A stretch of 64,000 nt of DNA from Lagopus muta (Eukaryota > Chordata > Aves > Galliformes > Phasianidae). Where the stretch lies: the NCBI RefSeq assembly GCF_023343835.1, contig NC_064472.1:43533799-43597798 (forward strand). The letters run 5' to 3'. This document shows, one piece after another, positions 1 to 11,814 of this stretch. Within the stretch, counting starts at the first letter, position 1. The number at the start of each line of letters is the position of its first letter. The notes beneath the pieces were generated by a model. The model ran no database searches. It was not told the DNA's origin and was given only the letters and a program-made list of their open reading frames with translations. The position numbers and the translations under genes are program-made.

Positions 1-2750
1 AGCAGTATCCTGAAACTGGAGGCTCATACTGGGCTTGAACCTGTAACTGAGAATTTTCTAAAGTATGGATTATTATGAGAATGCCAGTCTAAATATAATA
101 CTCCAGTCTTATCAGTTATGAAGCCACATCCTCAGGAGCATCAATTTGTGCAAGATTTAAGAGCCTTAAATCAAATAGTTACTGATGTGCATCTTGTAGT
201 ACCAAAACACTGAAGGCTCCAGTTGACTCTAATGTCTATTTTATAGTTTCAGATTTTGTGGGAAACCACATACTGTTTCTGCATCATATAATGTTGTACC
301 AAAGGGACTTACCTCAGAATTCTTGATACAAAATAAGTTTTTATCTTTGGTTAAAGAATAGAGAATGCACATTCTTGAGAGATAAAAGGGGAGGCTGGTT
401 CCCCTGGGGAGATCGCTGGGGGGAGGGTGGGCAGCCAAAGGTAAAGGCCATAAGACATACATTTGTACACAGAGCTGCATGAGAAGAAACAAAACTATCT
501 GGCAGATACATGGAAGGGACATAATGGCTTGATGACTATCTTGTGGATTCTGCTTACTTGGATAAACAAAGAGGGATGAACTTTGTCAAGTAGGTAGAGG
601 ATGTGCATGGGAATCGGCTGGGGATGTACTCTGCAAAAACAAGAGCTTGTTTTTGTTACAGCAGATGCTTCTGCTTGCAGAATGCCCATCCTTACAAAAG
701 CGAAATAAAATACTGTTTGCTGGGATCCTTGCCTAGGTAAGCCTAAGTTACTGCCTTGTGAGCGTTTCTCACATTTTAAAAGATGCTTTTGCATGTTTGG
801 AAGAAGAGAGCCAAAATTTGATTGCTTCTGGATGATAAAATCCAACAACAAAACACTTAGCTATGTTATGTTTTCCCAAGGGTTCAAGAAGGGTTCTTCA
901 CTGTTTGGTACTGTACTGGATAAACATGGCAAAGTAGGCCCTCATCAGTAATTTACTACAGTATATAGATGGTACTCTGCTGGGAGCAGATATCACTGGT
1001 CAATGTAATTAAAGAACTTCTGATTTGTTTAATTTTTGGGACTAGAGGGATACAGAGTGTACCAATTTGCAATTTACAAAAATGCAGATTATGGTGTGAC
1101 TGAAAATGTCTTAAATCCTGCATTCCTTTTACATGTAGATGAGAGAGAAGAGGCGTTTAATGATTGTTTGCAAGCAATTGAACAAGTGTATTCCAAGTGT
1201 ATTTCTTGGTTATACCTAAGAGGTACCCCTCTGCAAATCCCTGACTGGATGTTATTCACTGATGGAAATAGCTTTGTAGTTAAGGGGAAACAGAAAGTCT
1301 GGACATGAAATTTAACCCTGGAATTAAAAATAGAGGTAAGACCATGCCAGCTTTGTCATCATCTTGGAGAGCTGACCTAATCATTCTCACTCAAGCATTA
1401 GAGCTGTCAAATGTTAGTAATCTAACATTTTTACTGACTTGAGATATACCTTTGCAGTGATACATATGCCCATGGAGCTATTTGGAGGGAAAGAGAGTTG
1501 CTATCATCTCAAGGGAATCCTGTCAAGAAAAATTAGAAATTAGGAGATTGTTTGATGCAGTTATTAAACCAAAAGAATTGGCAGTAAGTCACTGCAAGGC
1601 CTACCGGTCTGGACATATTGATGTCATCAAAAGGAATAGAACAGCAGATGAAGCTACCAAGAAAATATTGTCAGTAACTATAGGAAATTTACTTTCTGAG
1701 AAGTTCTTATATTAAGACTCCTGTTTATACAAAAAAATGAGGACAATTTAGTGGAGATGTGAAATTGTACTGAAGGATGATGGGTAACACTTCATAGACA
1801 GTGAATTTACCCCTGCAATAATGAAATAGTTTATGGAAAAAGCACACAGGACTAGTCATACGGTAACAGAATTGTTGAAAGTGGAAGAAGGTAATCAATG
1901 GAAATTAGTGGGTTGCTAAAGTACTGTCCAGAAGTGCAGGATTTGTCTTAAAAATAATTGTAACATGCAAAGGAGACCTCAGTTAAAAAGAGATCCTGTA
2001 CCCAGGGAATCCTGGCAAATCAATTTTTCTGAATTACTGAAGTGTAAGTGGTATAAATATCTATGGGTATTTATTGGCACCCTTTTCAGGGTGACCTGAG
2101 GCATTCCTATGCCAAACCAACAAAGCAAGAGATGCAAACAAATTTTATTAAAATAAATAATTGCAATATTTAGTTTTCCAGGAGAACTCTTGTCAGATAG
2201 AGGGCCTCATTTGGTAGTAAAAGTAACCCAAGGAATATTTAAGTTTCTGCAAATTAAATGTGATATATACCCCATGGAGACCAAGTGTGGGTCAGGCAGG
2301 GGGAATGAATCAAACATTAAAAAAACAGGTTGAGAGCTGTACCACGAAACACTTTTGAAACAGATAGTAGTTCTCATTTTGGCATTGTTGAGAACTTGAA
2401 TAACCCCTGGAGTTAGGGAAGTAGTTAGTCCTTTTTAAATCTTGTATGGAAGACAGTATACTGTAAATTTGGCTAGAAAAAGTGATCAGATGCATGGAGC
2501 TGGTGATCAAATACTTACTGAGTATCTCTTGTCTTTGGCAAGAGTTCTTCATACTTAAGAACTCCAGTGACCTAGAAAGTGCCTGTGCATTCCTTCAAAC
2601 CAGCCAACCAAGTGAATTTACAAATTTGGATAGTTGAATGTTTGGCCAAGAAGTGGAAAGGACCTTTTCTGATACTCCTAACAACACGTACTATGGTAAA
2701 AGTAAAAAGGATTAATTCTTGGGTTTAAAGAGAACGGTTTTTCTATATTG
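1..2750 (+). pseudogene. Class I (gamma-like) endogenous retrovirus pol, degenerate
   Basis: This is a decayed retroviral polymerase region that enters from the left edge. Reading the plus strand with frame changes, 1-230 matches the start of reverse transcriptase (KYGLL, then a QDLRALNQIV block). RT resumes at about 775-1035 with a KDAF-like start and a degenerate QGF and active-site region. At 1036-1310 the RT connection runs into RNase H (LFTDGNSFV). RNase H continues to about 1700 with the HCKA and GNR-ADEA blocks. Integrase core pieces (SDRGPHLVVKVTQG) lie near 2190-2300, and the integrase C-terminal strand block (GPF-LLTT-VKV) near 2650-2730. Many stops and frameshifts rule out function. 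The block order is that of gamma-like viruses. Gag and env of this copy are not seen. Confidence 0.8.
300..775 (+). mobile_element. LTR-like insert inside the plus-strand RT
   Basis: The RT reading breaks after the block near 240-300 and resumes at about 775 with a KDAF-type motif, so the intervening roughly 480 bases look inserted. The segment has an AATAAA near 703-712 followed by about 65 bases ending in a CA dinucleotide, as in the R-U5 part of an LTR. The exact ends and any target site duplication could not be fixed by eye. It could also be ordinary indel decay of the host pol. Confidence 0.35.
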
Positions 2751-2937
2751 TGAGAACAGTTTCACATAACTTGAGCAGATATAAGCAGAAAGACAGGATG
2801 TTTGTGTAAATGTAAGCTCAAGAACAGAAGGCAGAGGAGGCAACAGAACTTGTCTAGTAAAGATGAGAAAGTAGAATCGATGTCCTGTTGTTGAAGATAA
2901 GATGGCAAAACAGATGCCTCAGTTCAGTGTAACATCA

Positions 2938-3219
2938 ATTTAGGAGTGGGATGTCTAACTTTTAAGCCTTGTATTTAACTCAAGGCTCAGAGGTATTCCA
3001 GATGGCTGGACAGACAAGAGCTGCAGTATTTGTAGCTATAAATTACTCCATCTACCTTATCTCTGTGACTATAAATTACTTCACCTATCTGTTGAGCATA
3101 TGAAGACTATCAGAGACCCCGATGAAGTAAGAAGACCCCTCTCCCTCCCACAAGAAGGAATGATTAGTAGAATATTTATCTTACTACTTCTAATGCAGAA
3201 ACAACATTCCATTCCTACA
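2938..3219 (-). mobile_element. Partial 3' LTR (U3) of the minus-strand class I provirus
   Basis: On the minus strand a textbook polypurine tract is followed within two bases by a TG that starts an LTR-like sequence at 3219. It runs down to about 2938. There the sequence switches to DNA not found at the other end of the provirus, so U5 is missing. The part at 2940-3125 is repeated in the same orientation at 16447-16622, as expected if both are U3 remnants of one provirus. Confidence 0.5.
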
Positions 3220-3220
3220 G

Positions 3221-3236
3221 TTCCCCCCTCTTCTTC
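3221..3236 (-). other. Retroviral polypurine tract
   Basis: The minus strand reads a run of A and G ending in six G residues and GAA, directly before the TG of the LTR. In gamma-like viruses this tract primes plus-strand DNA synthesis. Its place between env TM and the LTR fits a minus-strand provirus. Confidence 0.6.
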
Positions 3237-3639
3237 TTTATATGTTGTTGATTTCTGCAGTTCTTTTCTAAAGCATGATTTTATAGACACCTTCCTCTTC
3301 TTTACTTTCTTCATTCCTCATCTCCTTTAATGCCATCATTTTATCTGAAAGTGATGGTGGTGGCTCCACTGGTATTTCTTCAGTAGAACTGTCTCAATCA
3401 ATTGCTGTACTGGTCCTTTCACACAGGGGATTACACAGCAACTGATTGCTGTCAGGGCTCATGCTACTATAATCAAAGAAGTAAATATGGACACAACCTC
3501 CCCTTTCCTTTACCAAACCAGGACTCCAACTATGCAGTGATGGAAGTATCTATTCCTGAATTTTCTGCCAATTCATCAGCAAGGTTGGTAAGCCTTGCAA
3601 TGCCTTTGTTATTGTGCCATCCAGAGCTGTGTTACTGGG

Positions 3640-4310
3640 GATGAAGGTGCACCAGCAGGTACCCACTATTACACACACACACCCTTTTTCAGCTAGCATA
3701 TAGCATATATTTTTCAGCTAGAATATAGGACAGCCCTTTCATCTAGGGCTGTCCTATATTCCCAGGCCATCTATTTGTGGCATCTAACTGTTCTGCAATT
3801 CCCTTTATTGCACCCTTTGTATAATTTATAGATCTGTAGATTATAATAAATGTAGTTAATCCAATCTAAATTCTTGTTGATTGTAACCCACCAAAACAGA
3901 GACCCAAACCCTGCAATAGTTTGATTTTTCGCCTTAAATTCATCAGGAATTCCAAGAATTGGAGAGCTAAAATAGTTAGCTTGCCCATATACCAAACAAC
4001 CACTAATATTAATACACTTAGCAGTGTTTTTCACAAGAGATACATGAGCATTTGCATCAAAAGACTCACTAATCAAATTAACATGTCTAACAATTACAAA
4101 AGTCCATATTACACTCTTTGGATTCACACTTTTAAAGGTCCAACTGATTTCAGTTCCCATTGTTTTTGAGGGACCTTCTTGATTACAGTGTGATGTATCC
4201 ACAATGCTTGCTCTTTAATTTTGGCTGTTGTGTGGCACATTAGCAGCACCTGGAATGGACATACCCACCTTGGTACCATGGAAGAATCTGAAAGAGATCT
4301 AATATACACA
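3640..4310 (-). pseudogene. Env (TM end) remnant of the minus-strand class I provirus
   Basis: An open stretch at 3771-4202, with one frame change, encodes a segment resembling the ectodomain of a retroviral transmembrane envelope protein: a tryptophan-rich block (FWW), then DWINYIYYNLQ, then in another frame AIKGIAEQLDAT before the WP/N-type helix region. It lies downstream of integrase on the same strand and upstream of the polypurine tract, as env should. It is broken by frameshifts and has no complete reading frame. Confidence 0.55.
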
Positions 4311-4429
4311 TGCTTTCCTGGTAAAATATTATGTATCAGGCCATCAAGGCCTTGGGCTGTAGTTCCTAGAACCAGTTTCTCTATTTTCCAAAGTTGTTCC
4401 TTAGACCTAACAAATATTCAGTTAGTATG

Positions 4430-4879
4430 TCAGTTAGTATCCCCTACGTGGGTAGAGATCCCCATTTGTACAACATAAAGCCTTCCATAAAGTATTTCTA
4501 GAGGACTTAACCCTTCTTTGGCTCTAGGTTTCATTCTGATCCTCAGGAGAGCCGAAGGCAGTGACTGTGACCAAGATAGATCAGTCTTCTGGCTCAGTTT
4601 TACAGTCTGTGATCTAATTAGGTGGTTTATCTTTTCCACCTGACCACTTGCCTGTGGTCTGTGTGGTGTGTGCAATTGCCAGTCTATTCCCAATAGCTTG
4701 CTGTCCTGTTGAATAATCTTTGCAATGAAGTAAGATTCCTGGTTGGAGGATATTGTTGCAGTAACCCCAAACCTTGGAATAATCACCTGCAACAATACCT
4801 TGGTTACTTCTTTAGCTGTATTGGTGTGGCAAGGGAATGCTTCTGACCACCCTGAAAAGGTACTGATTTGAACTAACAT
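4430..4879 (-). pseudogene. Integrase core, minus-strand class I provirus
   Basis: A 149-residue open frame matches the central catalytic domain of gamma-like integrase. It begins at FSGW-EAFP and goes through [13 protein letters not shown] to the [14 protein letters not shown] block, which includes the glutamate of the D-D-E triad. It ends in [23 protein letters not shown]. The aspartate expected in the SD-G block is replaced (SSNQES), so the triad is broken. It joins RNase H upstream (5115-5330) and env downstream. Confidence 0.8.
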
Positions 4880-5114
4880 ATAGTGAAACTCCTCTTTTTC
4901 CTGGCAGTTCTGAAAAAATCAATTTGCCATTGTTGCCCTGGAAGGTTCCCTTTCCCAACTAGACCCACTTGTACCCTGTTCCTGGTACTAGGATTATACA
5001 GCTACTTTCTGGTGTCTGTAGCCCCCCATATGTTTTATTATGTTTCCTTAGAACCAATTTCTGTAAGATACTAAAGGGCACAGCAATGTATCCATCTGGG
5101 TATGCACCATTCTG

Positions 5115-6400
5115 TCAGCTTGCTATCTTCCCTTCTAAATTAGGTTCTGACTCAGGTTCAGAACTTTTACGTTTACTGTCTGGAATTAAAGCCAGTTCAC
5201 CAATCTCTTTTCCTTCAGCTGCCTGTTTTGTCACCTGATGTACCATCAAATTTCCAATTTCCTTTGTGATGTCCTTCACAATGTATAATAGCCACACTCT
5301 TTGGTAGATTTCTGAATTTGTTTTCCTCATGTGTGAGCGATCCTTGCTCTTTCCAGATGGTACTGTGAGCGTGTACTACCCCAAACACTTATTTAGAATC
5401 CGTCCATATATTTAAGGCTCTTGTCAGGGTCTTTAGGCCCATATAATAATAGCCCAAGGCTATTATTATAGCCTTCTGAGCGGAAGTCCCCACAGGTAAT
5501 GGTTTTCCTTCAATGATCTGGTCAGTAGTAGTTACTGCATATTCTGCCTTATGGTCTCACAAAACTGAGAATTTGGCATTCACTGATGAGTCCAGGAATC
5601 CTCAGCATCATTAAATGGATCCTCCTTTAGGTTTGGCAAATTGGCATAGATAGTCTTTAAGCAGTCACACACTTCCAGCTTTGAGGCAGCTCTGCATTGG
5701 TGTTCTGGGTGTTTGGCAAATTGTTTCCTTCCATTTGATCAGTTGAGCTGTCTGTTGAGAAACTCAATAACCATTCAAATCAAGAAAATCAGCAAACAGT
5801 CCATTGTATACAGTCATCTTTTGTTACTGTGGCATCCATGTATTTCATTGAAGTTCCACCTTTGGATCGAGGAACCCAAGTCTTGAGCTCACAAGCTGGC
5901 CAGTTCTCAAAAATCATTGGGCTGCCTGACCAACACTGTCCAGGTTAACTGAATATCTTGTCCCCGTATGGGGGTTTTCCTATTCAAAGGCAAGTAACTT
6001 TAGACTTTCTTTGGCAAAAACCAGTAGAAAAGGCATCCTTCAAATCCAGAATGGTAAACCCCACCTATTCATTCCTTAACTTGGTTAAGAAAGTGTATGC
6101 CAGCACCAGGTGTATATCTTCAATAATTCTATTAATGGCCCTCAAATCTTGTACCAAACTACAGCTCTTGCCATGTGATTTTTCAACTTCAAGATTGGGG
6201 TGTTGTATTTGGGTTCACGTTCAATTAATAATCCAAACTCCAAAAAGTTACCTATTATTTCTTCTATCCTTCTACGGTCTTGTATCCTCAAAGGGCACTG
6301 CTTTACCCTGACTGTACTGGCTCCCACTCGTAACTTCTATTGAGGCTGCATTTTTGGCTCTGCCAGGCATCCCTCACTCCTGGGTATACCTGATTTTAGA
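5115..6400 (-). pseudogene. RT and RNase H of the minus-strand class I provirus
   Basis: RT starts near 6330 (VRVKQ-PLR, then FLEFGLL and KYNTPIL). It continues in a shifted frame near 6030-6060 with FTILDLKDAF, which carries the first catalytic aspartate. The RNase H tail lies at 5115-5330 (ELALIPDSK follows a TKQAAEG block). The middle is heavily frameshifted. The protease end (VVGATGQQEK) lies just upstream at about 6480-6567, where the ERV-L insertion cuts the gene. Confidence 0.75.
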
Positions 6401-6567
6401 TTTCTGTAACTTTTAGGGGTACAGCATTATTTTTCCCAGTCTGTGTTTAAGCCAGATTTAAAAATTTCAGTCTATTCATCTTGCTCTATCCTTAGCTCAG
6501 ATTTCCCTGTATTGAAATGACAAGCTTTTTTCTTGTTGGCCAGTAGCTCCTACTACATCTACAGATA

Positions 6568-6983
6568 TGTTATCATTTTATGATTTTTGTTATTGGTATT
6601 CCACATCATAATATCATGTAAAGAACTGGGAGTTAAAAAGTTAATGCCCCACTTCCATGGACTGCTGATTTTCTGAATACCTGGCTCTCAGAAGAGAAGA
6701 ACTACATACCCCAGAGGATTTTGCATTCAGGAAGAAAGATGTAACTCCTGACAAGTCATGGGACTCTCTTTTTCACTGCCTGTCGGTGTGTGTGCTCCCC
6801 AGCTGTCTTGCCTTCAATTTTAGAGTAAGGCCTTCAGTTCCAGACATTCTCTCTTTCATGTTATCTGATTTATTATTCCAACTATATATTGTACTATGTT
6901 GTGTTATCTTGCATTCTGATATCATATTTTATAAATTAACTTTCCTCCTCAGGTCGTTGCCACTGTTCTGTTCTTAGGCCCAT
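6568..6983 (+). repeat. Left LTR of the ERV-L provirus, truncated
   Basis: This matches 11187-11603 at all but five positions by direct reading, three of them within the first eight bases. It begins with TG and stops after the GGCCCAT shared with the right LTR, where it joins directly to protease sequence. The last roughly 210 bases of the LTR, the primer binding site and gag are therefore missing. Confidence 0.85.
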
Positions 6984-7320
6984 AATACACTGTATTGGAC
7001 TGTGTGGATTCGTTGGCCTGGCCTGTCAGACCCACGGAAATATAAAGCACTGGTGGACAGTGGTGCACAGTGCACTCTAATGCCCTCGAGTCATGAAGGA
7101 ACATAATCAATTTATATTTCTGGAGTGACTGTGGGCTCACAATAGTTGACTGTGTTGAAGGCCAAAATAAGCCTCACTGATAAAGACTGGCAAAAGCATC
7201 CTATTGTGACTGGCCAGGGGGCTTTGTGCACACTTGGTGTAGAGCAAACAAAGGTGATGACAGAGCATCTATTTGAGAAATAGGTGCTGTATAGAAAAGA
7301 TATTAAAGCGAAATTAACTC
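6984..7320 (+). pseudogene. ERV-L protease fragment
   Basis: The plus strand encodes KYKALVDSGAQCTLMPS near 7040-7080, a retropepsin active-site region with the D-S-G triad intact. A decaying protease body follows (a VTVGSQ-like block, then a GVE block) to about 7260. It is joined upstream to a truncated LTR, with gag lost. It is the start of the ERV-L pol gene whose RT follows the internal LTR at 7705-8317. Stops interrupt it. Confidence 0.65.
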
Positions 7321-7704
7321 ACCCCTCTCAATAACAGTTTGGAGAAAGGGGTGAGCTGAGGAATGCAGCCTGTGTACTCGCGCTGCTGGAGGAGAAGGTG
7401 GGGGGGAAGGGGACCCGCTCGGGCTCAGATTGCACATGCGCTCCCAGAAGCATTGCTGAGATAGAAAGGGTGGTTCTGCCCACCCTCTCCCCGCCCCCTC
7501 CAGGCAGTCTCATGCTCATGTATTGGTTTAGGCTGTGACCTTGGAATTCCACTACACTTGGTATCAATTAACTCAGAAGGGAGCATTTCAAGGATTCCAA
7601 GGGGTATCGATGGGCCTTTAGAATAGCTGCTATAGACACAGCATTAAGCAGCTGTTTAGCCTGGCCTGTCAGAATATCCGTCTGTTGTGAGGTTGCTAGA
7701 AGAG
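7321..7704. other. GC-rich spacer within the ERV-L, origin unclear
   Basis: This stretch lies between protease and the internal LTR. It includes a GC-rich patch at about 7375-7505 unlike its neighbours. No ERV-L protein block was recognised, and no gene is supported. Confidence 0.4.
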
Positions 7705-8317
7705 TGTTGTGGTTTTGTGGTTTTTTTTGTTGTCAGAATTCCACATCAGAACATCATGTGAAACAGTGGGAGTTAAAGAGTTGATGTTCTGGTTCCGTTT
7801 ACTGCCTTTTATGGGCATTTTGAATATTCAGGGGAGGGAAGGGGCAGCATTCCAGGAGGACTTGGAGGAAGATAGGTGGAGCTTCGGATAGGATCCTGGC
7901 CATCTCTCTGCCCCCTCTCAGCTGGCTATCTCGCGGCTCGCTGCAGAGAAAAGCATGTGTTTCTCTTGCAGTCTACTAGAGTAAGACTACTTTGTCTACT
8001 ATCTCGTACTTTGGATGCTCTTGTCTCTCTCATTTTGTTTGACTTGATTAAGTTTAGTAAATGACCTTTCCTCCTCAGATTGTTGCTGTTGGCTTTTTTT
8101 CTTATACCTATCTGGTATCTTTCTACCAATCTCCCTCTTCCCCTTTCCTGGAGCTCAGGGCCTGCCTCGGCGCTAATCAGCTAAGCTGAAAGAGAAGAGA
8201 GAATGTATTTTTCCTCTCTCTCCATTTTTAATTTTTAATTTTACTTTTATTTTATTTTTATTTCTTCTTCTCCTGGGCTTTTTGCCCCTTGTCATGGGCT
8301 CAGATAACTCCATGACA
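7705..8317 (+). repeat. Internal ERV-L LTR (613 bp), divergent copy
   Basis: It starts TGTTGTGG and ends CCATGACA. It is homologous to the 11187-11814 LTR (ATTCCACATCA, GGGAGTTAAA, CTTTCCTCCTCAG and the GTCATG-like end) but much more diverged than the two outer LTRs are from each other. RT begins directly after it. The five flanking bases on the two sides do not match, so a simple solo-LTR insertion with a fresh target duplication is not shown. A recombined or composite element is equally possible. Confidence 0.7.
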
Positions 8318-11186
8318 AAATGGAAAAGCAACAGGTACTAATTACCACAAAAACGGTGCACAGACGGCAGTACCTCACCAACAGGGATTCCTTGCTCCCC
8401 ACTCACAAGTTGATTCATCAGCTAGAGAGACAGGGAGTGATAAGCAAAACTTATCTTTTAACAGTCCCATATGGCTAGTGCATCAAGCCAGTGGAGAGTG
8501 AAGGTTGAAAGTAGACTACTGTGGCCTGAATGAAGTCATATACCCCACTGAGTGCTGCTGTACCAAACATGCTAGAACTTCAGTATGAAAAGCAGCCAAG
8601 TGGTATACCATCACTGACACTGCTAATGCATTCTTTTCAATTCCTTTGGCCACAATTTGCTTTCACCTGGAGGGGTATTCAGCATACCTCTAACCGTTTC
8701 CCATGAGGTGGAAACACAGCCCAGCCATATGCCAGGGGTTGATCCAAGCTACATTGGAACGTGGTGGTGCTCCTGAGCACCTACTATATATTAATAATAT
8801 TGTTGTATGGGTCAACACAACAGAGGAAGTTTTCAAGAAAGAATAGAGAATAACCCAAATCCTTCTGCAAACTGATTTTGCTATTAAGCAAATCAAAGTG
8901 AAAGGTCCTGCACAGGAAATTCAGTTCCTAGGAATTAAGCAGCAGTATGGATGTCATCACATCCTGGTTGACATCGTGGCCAACAAAATCACTGCTATGT
9001 CTCCATCCACTAGCAAGAGAGAGACACAATCTTTTCTGGGCGTAGTGGGCTTTTGGAAAATGCATGTTCCAAACTATAACCTCAGTGTAAGCTCCCTTTA
9101 TCAGATGATGTGAAAGCAGAGTAATTTTACATGGGGCCCTGAGCAGTAGCAGGCTTTTGAGCAAATTGAATGGGAAATAGCCTGTGCCACAGCCCTGGGG
9201 CCAGTACAGTTGGGATAGGATATAAAGAACATCCTCTATAACGCTGCTGGAGAGAAAGATCCCACTTGGAGTCTGTGGCAAAATCTCAGGAGAGACTCGA
9301 GGCGAACCCCTGGGATTCTGAAGTTGAGCATACAGGGAGTCCAAAGAGTGCTACATTCCAGCTTGAAAAGGAGATCTTAGCTGCGTATGAGGGGTTCAAG
9401 CTTCTTCCAAAGTAGTCGGTACTGAAATGCAGCTCCTTCTAATACTTCAGCTGCCAGTGCTGAACTGGATGTTTAAAGTAAAGGTTCCCCTCACCCTTCA
9501 TGCTGCTGATGCCATTTGGAGTAAGTTTTACCATTAAAGCCATTTAAGTTTACCATTTGGATTGCGACACAGTGAGGTCAGATGGGGGACCTCAGCCATC
9601 CAGGAATCCTAGAGGTGATCATGGACTGGCCTGAAGGTAAACAGTTTTGAATGTCATCAGCAGAAGAGGTAATCGTATGCTAAAGAGGCCCCACCATACA
9701 GCGAACTATCAGAAAATGAAATTTGCTTTGTTCACAGATGGATATCATATTACGGAGAAGCATTGCAGATGGAAATCTCCTGTGTGGAGCTCTACACGAC
9801 AAGTCGCACAGACCACTGAAGGAAGGGGAGAATCAAGCCAATTTGCAGAGGTGAAGGCTGTCCCACTGGCCTTAGATGTTGCTGAATGGGAGAGGTGGCT
9901 AATGCTTTATCTTTACGCTGTCTCATGGATGGTGGCATATGCCTTATGGGGGTGGTTACAGCAGTGAGAACAAAACAAAAACAAATAAGGGTAAACCTAT
10001 TTGGGCTGCTGAGCTGTGAAAAGACATTGCTGCCCTAATATAGAATGTGGTTGTAAAGGTGCACCATGGAGATGTGCATGTGCCTACAGGTTGGGCTACT
10101 GAAGAACAACAAAATAACCATGAGGTGAATCAAGTTGCTAAAATTGAGATGGCTCAAATAGACTTGGACTGGCAAAACAAGGGTGAATTACTTCTAGTTT
10201 GATAGGCCCATGAGACTTCAGTGAAGTGAGAGATGCAACATGTAAGTGGGCTAGAGGGGTGGACTTAACTATGGACACTATTGCACAAGTTATTCACGAC
10301 TGTGACACATGAACCACAATTAAACAAGCCAAGAAGATGAAAACTCTCTGGGGGGAAGGGCAATGGCAGAAGTATAAATATACTTTTGAAGGCACAGATG
10401 GTTGATTATATCACTTTGCCATGAACTCAGAATGGTAAGTGTTATGTGCTTACCATGGTGGAGGCAACCACCGGGTGGCTTGAAACATATACAGTACCCC
10501 ATGCTACTGCCTGAAACATCATATTAGGTCTTGAGAAACAAGTCCAGTAGTGACATGGCATTCCAGAAGGAACTGAGTCAGATAATGGGACTCATTTCAA
10601 AAATTCTCTTCTAAATACTTGGGCCAAAGATCATGGTATTGAGTGGATTTATCATATCCCCTGTTATGTACCAGCTTCTGGTAAAACTGAACAACACAAT
10701 GGCTTTTTAAAAACTATGTTGAAAGCATTGGCTGATGGAACATTTAAGCATTTTGAGAATAATTTGGCAGAAGCTATGTGGTTGGTCCATGCTCAAGGAT
10801 TAGTCTCAAAATGGTTCTACCTAATCTAGTTCTCTACATACTGTAGAGGGAGATAAGATCCCTGTATTACATGTAAAGAGCATGTTGGGAAAAGTAGTTT
10901 GGGTCCTTGCAGCTTCCAGAAAGGGCAAACCTCTCTGTGGAACTATTTTTGCTCAGGGGACCTGGGTCCACTTGGTGGGTGATGTAGAAAGGTGGGGATG
11001 TTCAGGCTGTACCACAAGGGAACTTGCTGTTGGAAGAGTGCAGTCAGTAATTCCATCTATCTATAAATATATGTGTTTGTGTGCTTGTGTGTGTAATGCA
11101 TGTTATTGTTTGTTTGCATATATGTATGTGTATGTACATATACATTTGTATTAAGCATGATGTAGTGATTTGAAATAAGAGTAGAA
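8318..11186 (+). pseudogene. ERV-L pol (RT, RNase H, integrase), degenerate
   Basis: RT begins at about 8355 (RRQYLTNRDSLLPTHKLI and QGVISKT). It passes through a decayed palm (AAVPNMLELQYE, FAFTWRG) and reaches the connection region at 8898-9113 (QEIQFLGIKQ, ETQSFLGVVGFW). RNase H lies at about 9720-9960 (LFTDG, then ESSQFAEVKA and SWMVAYALWGWLQQ). The integrase core lies at about 10430-10800 (VEATTGWLET, ESDNGTHF, then a GKTEQ-NG block with the glutamate). Several stops and frameshifts make it nonfunctional. There is no env, as is usual for ERV-L, and the 3' LTR follows. Confidence 0.85.
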
Positions 11187-11814
11187 TGTCATGGTTTTAT
11201 GATTTTTGTTATTGGTATTCCACATCATAATATCATGTAAAGAACTGGGAGTTAAAAAGTTAATGCCCCACTTCCATGGACTGCTGATTTTCTGAATACC
11301 TGGCTCTCAGAAGAGAAGAACTACATACCCCAGAGGACTTTGCATTCAGGAAGAAAGATGTAACTCCTGACAAGTCATGGGACTCTCTTTTTCACTGCCT
11401 GTCGGTGTGTGTGCTCCCCAGCTGTCTTGCCTTCAATTTTAGAGTAAGGCCTTCAGTTCCAGACATTCTCTCTTTCATGTTATCTGATTTATTATTCCAA
11501 CTATATATTGTACTATGTTGTGTTATCTTGCATTCTGATATCATATTTTATAAATTAACTTTCCTCCTCAGGTCGTTGCCACTGTTCTGTTTTTAGGCCC
11601 ATCTCCCATCTCCTTAACCTTCCCTTTTCCCCTTTTTCTCTTTTCCCCTTTCCCAGGGCATGGGTCCATGGGTTCCCCTGCCTCATTAGTCACAGAACAG
11701 GGCCAAACTGGCCCATAAACAATTGACTCGCCCTCCCCTTTTTGGGACAGTGGGCCTGTGAGCCTGCTGTCCCCCTGTCACATGCACAGATAGAACTAGA
11801 AATAACTCGTGACA
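11187..11814 (+). repeat. Right (3') LTR of the ERV-L provirus
   Basis: This 628-bp LTR begins TGTCATGG and ends CGTGACA. Its first 416 bases match the left LTR. The flanking sequence right after it, read on the minus strand, continues the protease of the class I host provirus (VYFLVD block), which marks the insertion junction. Confidence 0.85.

Noticed and set aside
3660..3690. Short CA repeat as a possible microsatellite marker
   Set aside because: Only about six repeat units; not informative.
6786..6977. A 63-codon open frame that occurs twice (also at 11405-11596)
   Set aside because: Both copies lie inside the paired ERV-L LTRs; the frame is repeated only because the LTR is.
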